DNA of 64,000 bases. Origin: Aldrovandia affinis. Taxonomy: Eukaryota > Chordata > Actinopteri > Notacanthiformes > Halosauridae. The stretch is from contig JAINUG010000114.1 in NCBI GenBank assembly GCA_029706075.1, positions 2,542,001 through 2,606,000 on the forward strand, given 5' to 3'. The translations under genes were made by a program, and so were the position numbers. This document shows positions 23,965 to 59,419 of this stretch, piece after piece (position 1 is the stretch's first letter; every line of letters begins with the position of its first letter). The notes beneath the pieces were generated by a model. It saw only the letters and a program-made list of their open reading frames with translations, was not told the origin of the DNA and did no database searches.

Positions 23965-25737
23965 CTTTCTGTGAGCAAAAACTCCCAAGCTGTACCTACC
24001 TCTGTTATGAAGGAGTCTGTTGCTGTTCATGATAAAATGGAGATACTGAATTGTTTTAATGAGCATTTTATATCTTCTGGCTCCTTGTTTGACTCTGCTT
24101 GTTCTGCATCTGTGAAACCCAGTACTGATCAGAGCGTCGACGCTCCAGTGTACACTGGTCAGTCTTTTAATTTCTTACCCTTCTCTATGCAGGAAGTTCA
24201 TAAAGCCCTAAAAGCCTTAGATCAGAGAAAGTCCCCAGGACCTGATCTTATGGAGCCATACTTTCTGAAATTGGCAGCTGATTTTATAGCAGGGCCTCTT
24301 GCATATCTTTTTAATCTTACAGTGGAAAGTAAGGAATCCCGAGGATATGGAAATCTGCTTTTGTTCTCCCTTTATTAAAAGGGGGCGATCCAGCTATTTT
24401 AAATAACTATAGGCCAATATCTAACTTATCAGCAATGGTAAAGATTATTGAAGCTCTTGTGAGTGATCAAGGAGTTTTTATACACAAATGCCATTTTTTC
24501 AAACTATCAATCAGGCTTTAGGAAAAAACATAGTACCATTACAGCTGCATTGAAGGTGGTAAATGACATTTCTGTTGCACTTGACAAGAAGCAACATTGT
24601 GCATCACTTTTTATTGATCTGTCTAAAGCTTTTGACACAGTTGATCATGGTGTTTTAAAACTTAGACTTCTTAACTCAGGACTCTCGGAGCAGGCAGTCG
24701 CTTGGTTCTCTAACTACCTGGGCGATAGATCTCAGTGCATTAGATATGAAGGTCTATGTTCTGATATTGTACCTGTTTGCAAGGGGGTACCACAGGGCTC
24801 TGTATTAGGTCCACTTTTATTCACTATTTATATAAATAATCTGGGTCAAAATGTGTCAGATTCAGATGAAAATTTTCATTTTTATGCTGATGACACTGTT
24901 ATATACTGTTGTGCGTCAACTCTTGCACAGGCCATTGAATCCTTGCAGAATGCTTTTAATGTTGTTCAAAATACCCTGTTCCAGCTGAAACTTGTTCTCA
25001 ATGCAGATAAGACTAAACTTATGCTGTTTACCAACGCTAGGAATAGGCCTCAAATTATCCCTTCGGTGGTCACTCTTGAGGGTAGGGAAATTGAGGTTGT
25101 AAACTCTTATAAGTACCTGGGTATCTTGATTGATGACTCCCTCACTTTTAAGCCACATGTGATGAACCTGGTGAAAAAGCTGAGGCTAAAACTGGGTTTT
25201 TATTTTTGAAATAAGTTGTGTTTTTCTTTTAATGTAAAAAAGCGACTTGTTGCTGCCACTTTTTTATCTGTGCTGGACTATGGTGATCTTTTATATATGC
25301 ATGCCTCTGCTCAATGTCTTCATAAGGTTGACACAGCTTATCATGCTTCCTTGAGGTTCATTACCAACTGTAAAGCTCTAACTCACCACTGTGAGTTATA
25401 CTCTTGGGTGGGATGGTCTGCTCTGGCCTCCCGTAGGCTCTGTCATTGGTACACATTTATTTATAAGGCAATTCTTGGTCTGCTCCCACACTATTTATGT
25501 GTTTTTATCATGCAGAAAAGTGCCGGACAGTACTCCTTGCGTTCTCAGGACTTATTCTTGCTCAATGTACCAAAAGCACGCACCGAAAATGGAAAAAGGG
25601 CATTTGTGTATTCTGCTCCCTCGGCATGGAATAAGTTGCAGAATGTTTTGAAACTTGATCGGTTGATGTCGTTGAGTGCTTTTAAGTTCAAAATGAATGA
25701 ATTAGAGGCAGACTCCTTACGTTGCCAATGTTTTTGA
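23965..25737 (+). pseudogene. L2 reverse transcriptase, broken in two places
   Basis: Motifs in order: VHKALKALDQRKSPGPD (before a frame change at about 24340), SNYQSGFRKKHSTITAA, LFIDLSKAFDTVDHGVLK, VPVCKGVPQGSVLGPLLFTI, FHFYADDTVIY (YADD active site), NSYKYLGILIDDSLTF. A stop at 25207 precedes VKKRLVAATFLSVLDYGDLL and the C-terminal YSLRSQDLFLLNVPKART. The catalytic Asp residues are intact, but the reading frame is not. Confidence 0.82.
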
Positions 25738-25951
25738 TGTACCTGGTTGATTCCTTGGAAACTGCTGTGTTGAAATGTTCCCCATGCTTGTTTTATTCTT
25801 TGTAATTTTATTTCCTTTTTGTGTTCGTATCTGAAACTGTTTTTATTTATATGCTGCTGCCTGTCTTGGCCAGGTCTCCCTCGAAAAAGAGATTTTTAAT
25901 CTCAATGGGATTTTTACCTGGTTAAAGAATGGTTAAATAAAAAAATAAAAA
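23965..25951 (+). mobile_element. L2 LINE, 5'-truncated, inserted in the CR1 element
   Basis: A 6-bp target duplication ATGTCC lies at 23959-23964 and 25952-25957; the uninterrupted target sequence is visible in the related copy near 54505. The element starts inside the region upstream of the reverse transcriptase, holds RT frames at 23965-24378, 24463-25209 and 25216-25737, and ends with 'gagatttttaatctcaatgg', 'tacctggttaaagaatggt' and an A/T-rich (aaataaaaa) tail. The endonuclease and ORF1 are absent, as expected from 5' truncation. Confidence 0.85.
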
Positions 25952-27640
25952 ATGTCCTAATCTAAAGAGTATCTAGTGCTGCTAGCCCAAGTGTTTCTGC
26001 CTCTACTAAGCTGTTCCAGGCATTGACAATTCTCTGTATAAAGAAAAACTTAATATCTAAAACTAAATATCCATGCCCATGCCTAAACTAAATTTCCACC
26101 TATGGCCTCTTGTTCTGCTAACTGAACTTATCTTTAAAAATCTTTAGGAGTTCACATTGTTAATCCCTTTTAGGAATCGAAAAACTCTATCAAATCATAA
26201 GTCTCCGTTTGCTAAACTTAAAGTTTATTTAAGTCTTTTACCTTTCGTACCAATTTAGTTTTTCTAAAAGCAACTTTTTCAAGAGCTTCTTGTAGTAGTG
26301 GTGCCCGGAACTACACACAGTACTCTAAGTGAGGTCTGACAAAGGCATTATATAACATTAATATAACATCCTTTGATTTATACTCAATAGTTTTTGCTAT
26401 GTACCCCAGCATCCTGTTGGCCTTGTTCACTGCTGTAGCACACTGCTTAGATGCAGATAGACTTTGATTAATTACATTTCCTAAGCCTTTTTGAAATGTA
26501 ACACCTGCTCATTTTTCTCCTCCCATAAAATACTCCTGTCTTATGTTTTATTTCCCACATGTATAACTTTACATTTAGCAATATTGAATGTCATCTGCCA
26601 CGTTTCTGCCCATTCTTGGATTTTGTTTAAATCATCTTGGACTACTTTAGTCGATTCCAAACTGTTTGCCAAACCACCAAGTTTAGTATCATCTGCAAAT
26701 TTAACTATTTTGCTGCTAATGTCCCTATCAAGACCATTAAAGTAAATAAGGAAGAGCAGAGGTCCCAACACCCATCAATGCGGGACTTCACTGCCAACAG
26801 CACCTAGGTCAGATACAACCCCTCCTACTGTTTTCCAATGAATTCATTTTAACAATGAGCCTCTCGTGTGGTACCTTGTCAAATGTTTTTTGAACGTCCA
26901 AAAATATAATATCATAAGCCTAGTTCAGGTCAACACACTTTGTAGCCTCTTCAAAAAGGTCCAGGAGGTTTCTTAGGTATGAAAAGTCACCTTGAGAAAA
27001 GCATGTTTCAAGAATGATTCCAACTTGTCCCTAATAATACATTCCAGTATTTTACATGAGATGCATACTAACAGGCATATAGTCTCCTGGATCAGTATGG
27101 TCCCCCTTCTTATATATTGGAATTATAGCTACTACCCTGCTTCAAGTCATTATCTCAAAGTCCTCCAAGACATTATGTAAATTGGCTATATACATTTAAG
27201 CATATTTATAACCTCTTCTCTGGTAAAGCTCTCAACAAAGAAATATCCTTATTATTGTAAACCAAAGTTCCTTCCTTATTCTTAATGCACTTAACCTCAT
27301 AATTGTTGTTGTCTTGTATTTGTTCTCTTCTTGTCAGCCATTTTGTTGTAACTGCTGTCAAGTGGGCAGGTCCATAATGCATCAGTGGGAAAATTGTTAG
27401 TTTAGTGTGAAAAGGGCGCCCTTTTCACACCAAACTGTGTACACTTACGCCCTTTTCGCACCAAACTTAACCCAAGGTTTTAAATGTGCCTTTATGGTTT
27501 AGAGCTTTATTTCAATACAGTAAAGCATGATGCATGTGTCTCTTTACCATTATATGGAGCTCATCAAGAGCTTTCCATTGATATATATAACTCATTTTTG
27601 TCCAAAATGTCACTTACGCCCCTTACGCACTAAACCCTCG

Positions 27641-29376
27641 AAATATGAACGGCTGGACTCTTTTCATAAATTCGGATTAACACAAAAGTCTTTCACTGTC
27701 TAATATTAACATAGTTTAGATAACCATAGTTGTGCTGAGACAAGTCTGACAAATGAATCCGGGGGTCTGCTAGTTTTTGTGCCTCTACATCAAATATCAT
27801 CATGTGTTTACCCGACTAATGGCTTTTCTGATTCTGATTAATGGATTGGTGTTGGTTTGATACGAGTTTGAATTTCTGGGGTTAAGTGACTGGATGGTGT
27901 CTTAGTTGGAGTTCAGCAAGGCTAGGCTTAAACAAAAATTGAAATAATCCTTTTTTTTTTTTTTTTTTTTTTGCTAATTTACTCTGGCACTTCAAAGCTT
28001 AACAGGATCCCAAATGGCTAATTGACCTGGCCTTCCCTCAAGCTGATCAAAGCACATAATGAGCTCCTCAGATATGATTGACTCACAACTGCCAGATTAG
28101 CTCAAGCGATACGTACTTAACTTAATGTACCTACCGGTCTGCACTGTGTAAATTCATGGCAAGCAATCTGCAGAATAACCTCCACTGTGTGTAACCTCTC
28201 TCCACTATAAGGAGGATAAATCATCTGCTGGTGTCCCTTGTGCACATGCTTGGGTGTCTGTATGGCCAGTTCTTTCCTCGGATATCTCTCTGCAGTGAGT
28301 GTAAGTGAATCATTCTCTGTTCTGAGAATAATGTTCTGTCAAGTTTCAGAAGATCTTCTGTTACACTCATATGATACCATGGGGCTGATTAGCTGTACTT
28401 GTTAAGTTTTGTGTCTGATTTTTGGTTTTGCTCAGAGGATTTGTCATGTGTGGCTGTGTGAGGGAGCAGTAATGGAGGCTGGGTTCTATTTTATGAAGTT
28501 TTGTATAATTCTTATTATTCTTGAATAGTTGCTTAGCAATACCTTATACAGGATGAGTGATGGCTTACATTGTACCCTAGAGCATCCCTGAATGCTTGCT
28601 GAAGGAATTCAGGGTTAAATGCTGTACCTTGTTCAAGGGTACGTCACCGATGTTTCTCCTGGGACTTTAACCTGCCACCATCTGAACTTAAACCCGTTCC
28701 CCACCCTGTTTCCTGTATACAGTGTAAATAGGTGTTGCATCAGAGAATGCCATACAATCCCCCAGGCCTTAGGCAGCAGTCATGGGAGGTCTGGTTGTTT
28801 TTGTTGTTGTTTTTTCAGGAAAAGGAAGTCTGGTCCCTTCACGAGCCTGTATCGGTTTGTGATATCTCAAATTGGGAGGATGCAGACTGAACAATGAAAA
28901 AGTCCCCATTGCTCATCATTTCTTACAGCACCTTCAAGCAAAAAGTGTGATCTGATTACAATTACAAGCCTCTTGATGATAACCTGTGCACCTGGCCTTT
29001 GCAATGTGATCAATAGTTTTAATAGGGGAGGGGGGCAATTGTTTTTTAAAGCTAGAAATATAAGAACACGCAGGAATACTTTTACTGACTGACTGGACAT
29101 ATTAATATTATATTGAATTGCTTATTATGTGTGCATATTATCTCAAATGTTATACATGAAATTGATATGAAGTTCAACACTTTAATGAACATACTCATCA
29201 TATTCGATTGAAATAAATATCCTTCTTATGATCACTAAAAATTTAAATGATGTCAAATATGATTAAGTATTATTCATATCAACCTATCATGCGGCTTTTG
29301 CCATTTCAACTAATATTTCAAAAAGTGTAATTAGCTTACTAATACGATTTCCAGACGAAGTAAGCAATTAATCTAT

Positions 29377-29380
<4 letters not shown>
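27641..29380. other. Gene-free stretch with SINE trace
   Basis: A T-run lies at 27951-27972. A reverse-oriented SINE remnant lies at about 28590-28690 ('ggaattcagggttaaatgct', 'ttgttcaagggtacgtcacc'). Nothing else is recognisable. Confidence 0.4.
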
Positions 29381-29410
<30 letters not shown>

Positions 29411-29442
29411 CGTATACGCGTATACACACACACACACACACA
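29379..29442. repeat. TG/CG/CA microsatellite forming a large inverted repeat
   Basis: (TG)n runs into (CG)n, then 'gtatacgcgtatac', then (CA)n. The alternating purine-pyrimidine tract is self-complementary over nearly its whole length and could form a cruciform or left-handed DNA. It lies a few hundred bases before the likely SLC6A15 promoter. Confidence 0.9.
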
Positions 29443-29759
29443 ATTAATCGTCATCCTACCGTTGTGCAGATGAGGTACACTCAGAAACTTGCATTCAGCG
29501 GAGACTCGCGTTTGTTGTAGTAGGTTAAACCAAATTAGACATAGGGGTGTTATAAGCATGACAAGAACAAAGTGGGTATTAAATGGGTATCCCCCCTCCT
29601 CCTGACACGTGTTTTGTTTTATTCATCATTTTAACATGCAAAAAATATACATTTTCATGGGAGAAATTTGTTACCAGTCTGTATTCATGTTGACGCGCAA
29701 AAATATTAATAATAGGGCACCCCTACTATTTTGCAAACAATTCTGTGTCGCCATAGCTC

Positions 29760-29944
29760 GGAACAAGACGACTGAGCTGCCTCCTTAGCACGGCACCGGC
29801 TAAACTAATTCAGTGGTCGAAATGGTGGTGTCCGAAGTGTACATGTGCTTCTATCGTAATTTGATGCCTTATAATACTTACTTTTAAGAAGGAGAACACC
29901 TAATTTCCAGAAGATTTGAACATTAAACTAAATCGCCTCCTCAG
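29760..29944 (+). other. SLC6A15: Candidate 5' noncoding exon of SLC6A15
   Basis: The stretch ends 'aatcgcctcctcag' followed by gtaaaa, a good splice donor at 29945, in a locally more CpG-containing region, 3 kb before the start codon exon. Transcription start and exon boundaries are not proven; this is inferred from position and splice signal. Confidence 0.3.
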
Positions 29945-31339
29945 GTAAAAAAAAAAAAAATACAGGTCTATTTGTTTTAATCATCATTATGTTTGTTATG
30001 TGTTTATCAGCCTGTGTATGTGTGATGATGAAATGCGCCACATGGATGCTAGAAAGACTGGGCGGGGATTTTTAAATGTTTTAAATGTAGCCTAGGTATC
30101 CGACCCAAATACAATGTTGTAATCGTTTGCACGTGGTCATTTTATGAACAATTAAGATTGAAAGTAATGCACATGCATGTGCGCTTGAAAATACTTCATT
30201 GCATTTTACGAATGTACTCATAATGTTGTCAAGCTTTTCTCTTTGTGATTTTTATGTAATTTTTGGTATTTGCGAATATTTTAGAGGCGTTTGAGAACCA
30301 TTAAAAAGTTCAATATCCTCTTAAAATATTAATTTCTATTTTCAGCAAGTTGTGACGAAAACGGTCAGGCTAGTATTTTTTCATGAGGCTTGTCTTTGAG
30401 GTGTAAAGCAAATCTATAGCAATCGAACAAATTACTTAAGCCGCCGTGCAGGTGCAATGGGATAGGCTCTATTCTGCAGTAGCCTATTATAACAATATTG
30501 TGTCATTTTTTGTCATTTAATGCTGAAATAAATTATTGAAAATAATATATCTTCCACTCTGCGGATGCGACTACTGCAATTACAGTCAATCATAACAATG
30601 ATTTGGCGGCTTGCCTGTCTGATTTTAACTGCTCTCTGGGCAATGACAGCAATGATGGAACATAATTTGGGTTCGTATGCAAATTAGTTTATACTCGGAA
30701 GGCTTCAACGTTCAATAATTGCTGTATTCCGGATCACTACCGTCCATATTGCAAACACAGTTAACTACAGGGTCGGCACTATAAACAAAAAGCACACAAA
30801 CCAAACGCACACCACGTGTAATCTCATGTTAATTTAACCAACAATAATGGTGGGAAAACTAAATGATTTGTAATAACTCTAAAAGAGTGACACAAAGGCA
30901 CACAATGTTGTAACACGGTTGACGTCGGGTCATGATTTCCCTTTTGCGCACATAATAAGGTAGGTTATTGTTTAAGTTACTGACCCTCAATCGAAAATAA
31001 AGCAATTTAAATGCGTAGCTATTATATGAATCAATATAGTTGAAAGTGAGATTTATGAATCCATTTTCACGAATTTTGTTAGTTGTATCAGTTTTAACGC
31101 CGATAACGTAGCCTATAATATATAACAGTGGCGATTTTTTGACAATTGGACGCTGTCTTTCATCGCAGCCCCCATGAAAATGTTTAGTCATTATTTTCTA
31201 AAAAACATTTTTACTTAATATCTCTTTTTAAAAATACCACATATAGAGAGTGGTATTTACATTTTGAGAGCGACCACCATTGTGGTGTTTTTGTTTTGGG
31301 GAATGTAACAGTAAATTAATTTAAAAAATTAGGATTGTG

Positions 31340-31420
31340 CCTTGCATGTGTAGCCTACATCTCACATTCTCATTGGGGGCTGAGCCCCCCTAAAGTTAAA
31401 ATCCTAGAATCGTCCCTGAT
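31340..31420. mobile_element. Terminal fragment of a hAT-like element
   Basis: 'tgggggctgagccccccta' followed by 'atcctagaatcgtccctg' is a common right end of fish hAT-type elements. The matching left end was not found, so only a stub is called. Confidence 0.35.
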
Positions 31421-32084
31421 ATATAGTTATATGGCAATCGCAGGGCCAGTGGCAGCTATAGCTGTACGCTATCAGCATGCATGTATCTGCTGCTCTTTCG
31501 TGCCACACGACTCGTAATGTATTGGCTACTTTGGTCGACTTGGTGGCGGTTAATTGCTCACAGCGCGCGATAGACATTGCAGTGTGTAGTCTAATATGTC
31601 CTGGGTGCTAATTCGAAGACGAATGGACCATCTCGTTTTCAAAGGCTTTCGCATAATATGTCATAAACGTTACATTGCGGACCTAGGTGAGTTTACATTA
31701 GAGCACTGTTATAACATCACATAATTGAACTACAGTGGTCCACATTCACGTGTTTGTCTCTGGGGAAATGCAATGTTTTATTCAGAGCATTGTCAGGAAA
31801 TTACTTGTGTGGGTTAATACTGTTTGCAGTCCCAGTGCTCTCACATGGAGCTGTTCTGTGCAGGTCTCAGCTGCTGCCGATTTCCCTGTGGGGATGCTAA
31901 TCATGGCTCTGTACAATGTTAGCCAGGGAATGGCAGTTTGGCTAGATAATACTCGATTTGGAATGATTTGGGCACATGTGCATTTATAAAGGAGCCTTGG
32001 CGATATTCAGAAATATCACATGGCAATTGTACCATACAACCACACTCCACTGATTGGATTTTTATTGGTAAGTCTGTGCATTTA

Positions 32085-32270
32085 TTATGTCAAGCTGCAG
32101 TTCCCATAGCACCATCCTCTGGTAGTGAAAGGAACAGGATGTGTAACCAGTAGGTTGCTGGTTCAGATCCTGGGTGGGGTGAAATCCTGGAACAGGGTAA
32201 CTCACCGGACCTCTTTGAGGATTATATCCAGCTGTTTAAAATGATAGTGTCCAATGTGTAAGATATCTTA
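32085..32270 (+). repeat. Decayed tRNA-SINE in SLC6A15 intron 1
   Basis: A B-box-like 'ggttgctggttcagatcctg' is followed by a body with 'aactcaccggacctctttga' and 'atccagctgtttaaaatga', matching the layout of 16515-16738. The tail is degenerate. Confidence 0.4.
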
Positions 32271-32985
32271 GACTCCTAATAAAATAAATCTCCCAATAAT
32301 CATCCGTCCTTCACATTTCTAAAAGATTATCGTATTGGAGAGTTTTTAGTTTGTTGTAAACTCCCAGTCTGCGTGTGTCAGACATGTGGAGGGGAGTCTT
32401 ATGTTTGTGGTGAACGAGATGCCATAGACCATTATGTGTATGTGGTTCTTTGTTTAGTGCAATCTTGTGGTTGAAGGCTTTTATGAAGATAAGTGCACAC
32501 TGCACAGAACACCTGTGTTCTGTCCTGGTGTTCTGTCCATTGATATGACTGTAATTGTGTCCTCCACAGAGAATGTTACATGCTTTACTGTATATCATTT
32601 GTATTGAAGACTTATGATATTTTTTGTACTTTATTTTCAGAAGAACACATTGAAATTCTGATAACTAAATGCAAACTTACATCATTTGTGCCATTGTTTT
32701 GCAACATGTTGGCCAGTTGTGTGAAATTGTGTAAACCTGTATGCAGTTCTATGATGATAAAAACCATTGCAGTACTGTGGGGTCTTATCAATATTCCCTT
32801 TTTTGCAGATATTTTGTGATAATGAAGAAATAAGGACTCGATCAAAGCTATCCTTTTCCCAAATCGAACTAAATTCTTTGAACTATAGAAGTGCTTGACT
32901 GCATCACACACTTGCTCTAAAGGTGAACTGGGCTTTACTGAGTGTCTCCCCTGTTCATCACCCCTCACCACTGATTACTATTCAA

Positions 32986-55931
<22,946 letters not shown>

Positions 55932-56590
55932 CACTGGTTGACCCGTCTGTCCACAAGCGTGCTTTTCACCCGTCTAATCTTCTTCATATATTAACTTGTA
56001 TAGCTGTAGATAACATAGCTCTTGTCATGTGTGCATACTACCTGCCTTGTATGTGCAGGAATATTAAAGAGCTGTAGAGTGGCTGTATAAAATGATCCTG
56101 CCATGAATCACCACACATGTAGTCACCATACAGTAAAAAAAAGTCAAGGTTAGCCACTGCAATCACTGTAGAACGCACATCCACAAATCAATAGGCGAGA
56201 CAAGGACACCAACATGCCTATAGTGTCATAACTATATGGTGCGTCAGCATAAGGATGCCATTTCCACTGATTTTTTTATTGTTCTCAAAAATGTGTGCCT
56301 AATACCTTCTTATACTTGTTAATAGAATACTATGTGAACTTTGTATATTTATATGGTATTCTGTGTATATAAGATACATGTATATTTATCTGAATAGTCG
56401 GAATTCAGAAAATCCGCTTTTTGTCATAAATGTTGAGCATCTTTAACAGCTGTATTTTGTTTGTTTACTGATGTACTCTCATTGTAAAGATCTCTGATGC
56501 TTCCAAATCCTGTAAATACTTTCCTCCATGAAATTGCTTAAAAGCTCAGTCTCTTTTTCCAAGTGAGATTAAAGATCATATACAGTATGG
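55932..56590 (+). terminator. SLC6A15: SLC6A15 3' untranslated region and polyadenylation signal
   Basis: An AT-rich untranslated stretch follows the stop codon. A canonical variant signal ATTAAA at 56568-56573 is the first convincing polyadenylation hexamer, which would give a 3' UTR of about 650 bases. Actual use is not shown. Confidence 0.45.
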
Positions 56591-57724
56591 TCCAACCCAT
56601 GGTATATGGTGTTACAGTAAAGGAATTATCAAACATGAACATAACAATAGTTTTTTTTGTTATACATATACAATGTATTGTTTACAGTTGCTTACTATAT
56701 GATCTCTACTCTGACCGCTGAGAATTTACAAACTAAATGTAATATTTTTCATTGTTTTACCGGCATCAACACACAGGCAACGTATTCCTTTCTTCAAAAG
56801 CTCAAATCTCAAACCAGCCCAAACTAATTAAGAAATGAAAAGCAGGCAGACGCAGGATCTCGAGGACCAGAAAATAATGGCCCAGGGAGGGAGAGCTTCT
56901 GTTCCCATCTTGTAGCTCAATAGTTAATCCTCTGGTCCACCGGGCAACTACATAAATTGTACAGTCCTCCAATAACTGCAGTTCAGTGGTTAAATTAAGA
57001 AGTTGCTGGCTGAATGCATTTCAGAGGATTTCAGGGTATGTTCCAACATTTTACAGTTCATGGGTTGCCTCCTAGATTTCTCTGTATAGTTTGAGCTGCA
57101 AAATACAACACACAATTTTTGACATAAGGCTCTATTTTGAGGGCACAAAGGCAGTCGACAAACACTAAGGTAAGCAATAGTGCAGAACAAAAAGGCGTGT
57201 CTGAATCCGTATTTCAAGGACACTACGCAGGTAGGTGGGAGCAGGGCGGATTAAAGCAGCGTTTCAGTTTGTAATGAGTTGAGGGTTTAGCGAAGGTGTG
57301 ACTAATCAATCAGGAAGCTTGCCAAATTCCCTTTAATAAATGGATGCATCAAGTATCCTTGTTTTTCATTTTGTTAATGTAGGAAATGCTCTTTGCTCTC
57401 TACTCTCACTAGCTACTTTTACTTGCTTCTCTCGTTTGATTGTTCATTATGCTCTTAGCAGGATAAAAAACATCTGTGTTTCTGCTAAAGAATTAGTTAC
57501 ATTATATGTATAAAATTTTAGAAATATGTAGAAAAATTTCAGAAAATTCCAAACCTAAATTACTAATACAATTGTTCAGAAAAACATATTTTGTTTTCAT
57601 ATTTTTTTCCAGAAAACATCTGGATCACAATACCCCTGACTATTCTTTTAAATTGAATCCAACAAAAACAAATCTTCATAAATATACTTATTTGAAGTTA
57701 ATTGGAAGGTTATGGAACTATACA
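56591..57724. other. Gene-free stretch
   Basis: Intergenic AT-rich sequence with no supported feature. The 84-codon frame 57506-57760 is not recognised. Confidence 0.4.
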
Positions 57725-58640
57725 TTGGCCTACAATGATATCCTGTTCCCCAGGGTATAAAAAGGAGGGAACACATGTTTGAAATACTGTGGTCAGCCAT
57801 CATCATGGTGAAAGGTATAGAACTCCCTGTAAGCATCAGACAAAAGGTTATTGACCTCTACAGATCAGGAGATGGCTACAAAAAACTAAAAAGTTAAAAG
57901 ATACCGCTTTCCACGGTTGTGTAAATTATTAGTAACTTTAAGGCCACTGGAACAGTAGCTAACCTGCCAGGTAGAGGACACAAGTCTATCTTGCCGCCTA
58001 GATCTCTAAAACAGCCTGGAATCTGGGGGTACAAGGTGTCTAAAGCTACAATTCAATGACGCCTACATGACAATGCCCTTCATGGCAGAGTTGCAAAAAG
58101 GAAGCCTCTTTTAAGACAATTCACTGAAAACGGCACCTTGAATTCGTCAAACTACATCTGAACTACAATTGGAACCGTGTCTTGTGGCCGAATATAGCTT
58201 TTTGCACATGCACATCAGTGTTATGTTTGGTGTCCAAAGAATGCAAGTAATGTTGAAAAGCACCTCACGCCTACGGTGAAACATGGTGGTGGATCTTTTA
58301 TGCTTTGGGGTTGTTTTGCATCCACAGGCCCTGGGGCCCTTGTGAACTCCAGCATGTACCAAGACATTTTGTCCAAAAGCCTTGTTCCCTCTGCCAGGAA
58401 GCTACACCTTGGCCGCAGATGGACCTTCCAACAAGACAAACATACATCCAAAGAAACTAAGAAATGGTTGACAGCACAAGATCAATGTCCTGACGTGGCC
58501 ATCTCAGTCTCCAAACCTGAATCCAATTGAACATTTGTGGTTTGAATTTAAAAAAGCAATCCACAAACATCAGCAATCCATCTTGATAGAATCGACCCCT
58601 CTACAGTTTACATACCTATCATTATTGAGTGATTCAATTT
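57725..58640 (+). mobile_element. Decayed Tc1-like transposon
   Basis: A promoter-like 'ccccagggtataaaaaggag' precedes a decayed transposase. 'gaaacatggtggtggatctt' onward encodes KHGGGSFMLWGCFASTGPGA, then MYQDILSKSLVPSARKLHLG and FQQDK. Upstream text (VKGIELPVSIRQKVIDLYRS) is the DNA-binding start. Many frame breaks are present. Exact ends were not found. It is a different Tc1 family from 46110-47482. Confidence 0.7.
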
Positions 58641-59094
58641 CTGTCATCCGTGCACCTACGGTAAGAGAAAACAACAAATGCATAAGTGGTATATCTCAGA
58701 AACCAGTAATTAAGGCAGGTGGAGCTTGCGTGGGCTTAGGTATATGTTGAACTGTGACAATACATAGATCATACATTTATAACCTGGCTATAGGAGGTAG
58801 TCTGTTTATTGGCCAGTAATTGTTTCTAGGAACTGCTAAATGAGGGAGCAGGTTTTAAAGGTTATAGAAATGTCTGCTCTCTTGTCACCATACTGTACAT
58901 ACAGAACATTTCAGGTTCCTCAGTTAAAGGAGTTTCACTTTCTGCAAGGTGACACTGCTGTTGTGCAGAACATATTTCTCTGAAAGCTATAAAGCTGTAT
59001 TACCGACGCGTGGTTGCCTCCAAGACCAGCTTTCTGCTGGCAGAAATTTTAGACCCTTTAAATCTGTTTCCCTTAAAAAAAATACACAAATCCA

Positions 59095-59419
59095 GCCTCC
59101 CACATGGCCCAGTGGTTACAACGTTCGACGCTGGCCACGGAGACCGGGGTTCAATTCCCCGTCTCGCCAGAGTCGGCTCTGGCTGGGAGCGGCGACTGGC
59201 TGTCCGCCCCAGGGAGGAGGGAGGGAAGCCGACATGACGTTCGCTGCGTATAGAGGCGGAAGAGGCGTCAGGTCGCCTTCGTCACTACCGGTCGCAGGCA
59301 GCGAAATCACATTACTGGGGGGGGGGGGTTGACATAGAAATAGTGGGTCTAATTGGCTACCAAATTGGGAGAAAAAATGGCAAAAAAAAAAAATCTGAAA
59401 CAAAAATTAATTTAAAAAA
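59095..59419 (+). repeat. tRNA-derived SINE (family A), copy 2
   Basis: The head 'ggcccagtggttacaacgtt' and B box 'gaccggggttcaattccccg' match the copy at 2801-3165. An 11-bp duplication ACACAAATCCA lies at 59084-59094 and 59420-59430. The body carries a G-run (59317-59328). Confidence 0.9.

Larger units (their letters stand above)
23885..27240 (-). mobile_element. CR1-type LINE, 5'-truncated, split by an L2
   Basis: The minus-strand frame 26771-26541 encodes reverse transcriptase blocks LGPLLFLIYFNGL, KFADDTKLGGLANS and WQMTFNIAKCKVIHVG, which include the FADD active site. The 3' terminus is 'gtcattatgtattcttacg' near 23895-23925 on the minus strand. Stops and frame changes are frequent. 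Nucleotides 23965-25951 are a foreign L2 insertion. A related 3' fragment lies at 54443-54840. Confidence 0.75.
23136..27640. mobile_element. Composite element with 30-bp perfect terminal inverted repeats
   Basis: The left end 23136-23165 starts CGAGGGTTTAGTGCGTAAGG and the right end 27611-27640 is its exact reverse complement over 30 bases; similarity continues a few bases inward (cattt). A 4-bp AAAT lies outside each end (23132-23135, 27641-27644). The terminal motif recurs near the ends: inverted at 23330-23353 and 27442-27466, and as a 36-bp near-palindrome at 27400-27435 (17 of 18 per arm). The centre is filled by a CR1 LINE split by an L2 LINE. No transposase was found. Alternative: two separate short elements of one family at 23136-23360 and 27400-27640. 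Confidence 0.6.

Noticed and set aside
32923..32985. Upstream start for SLC6A15
   Set aside because: The ATG at 32986 gives MPKNSKVVK, the conserved family start; the upstream codons are untranslated or intronic.
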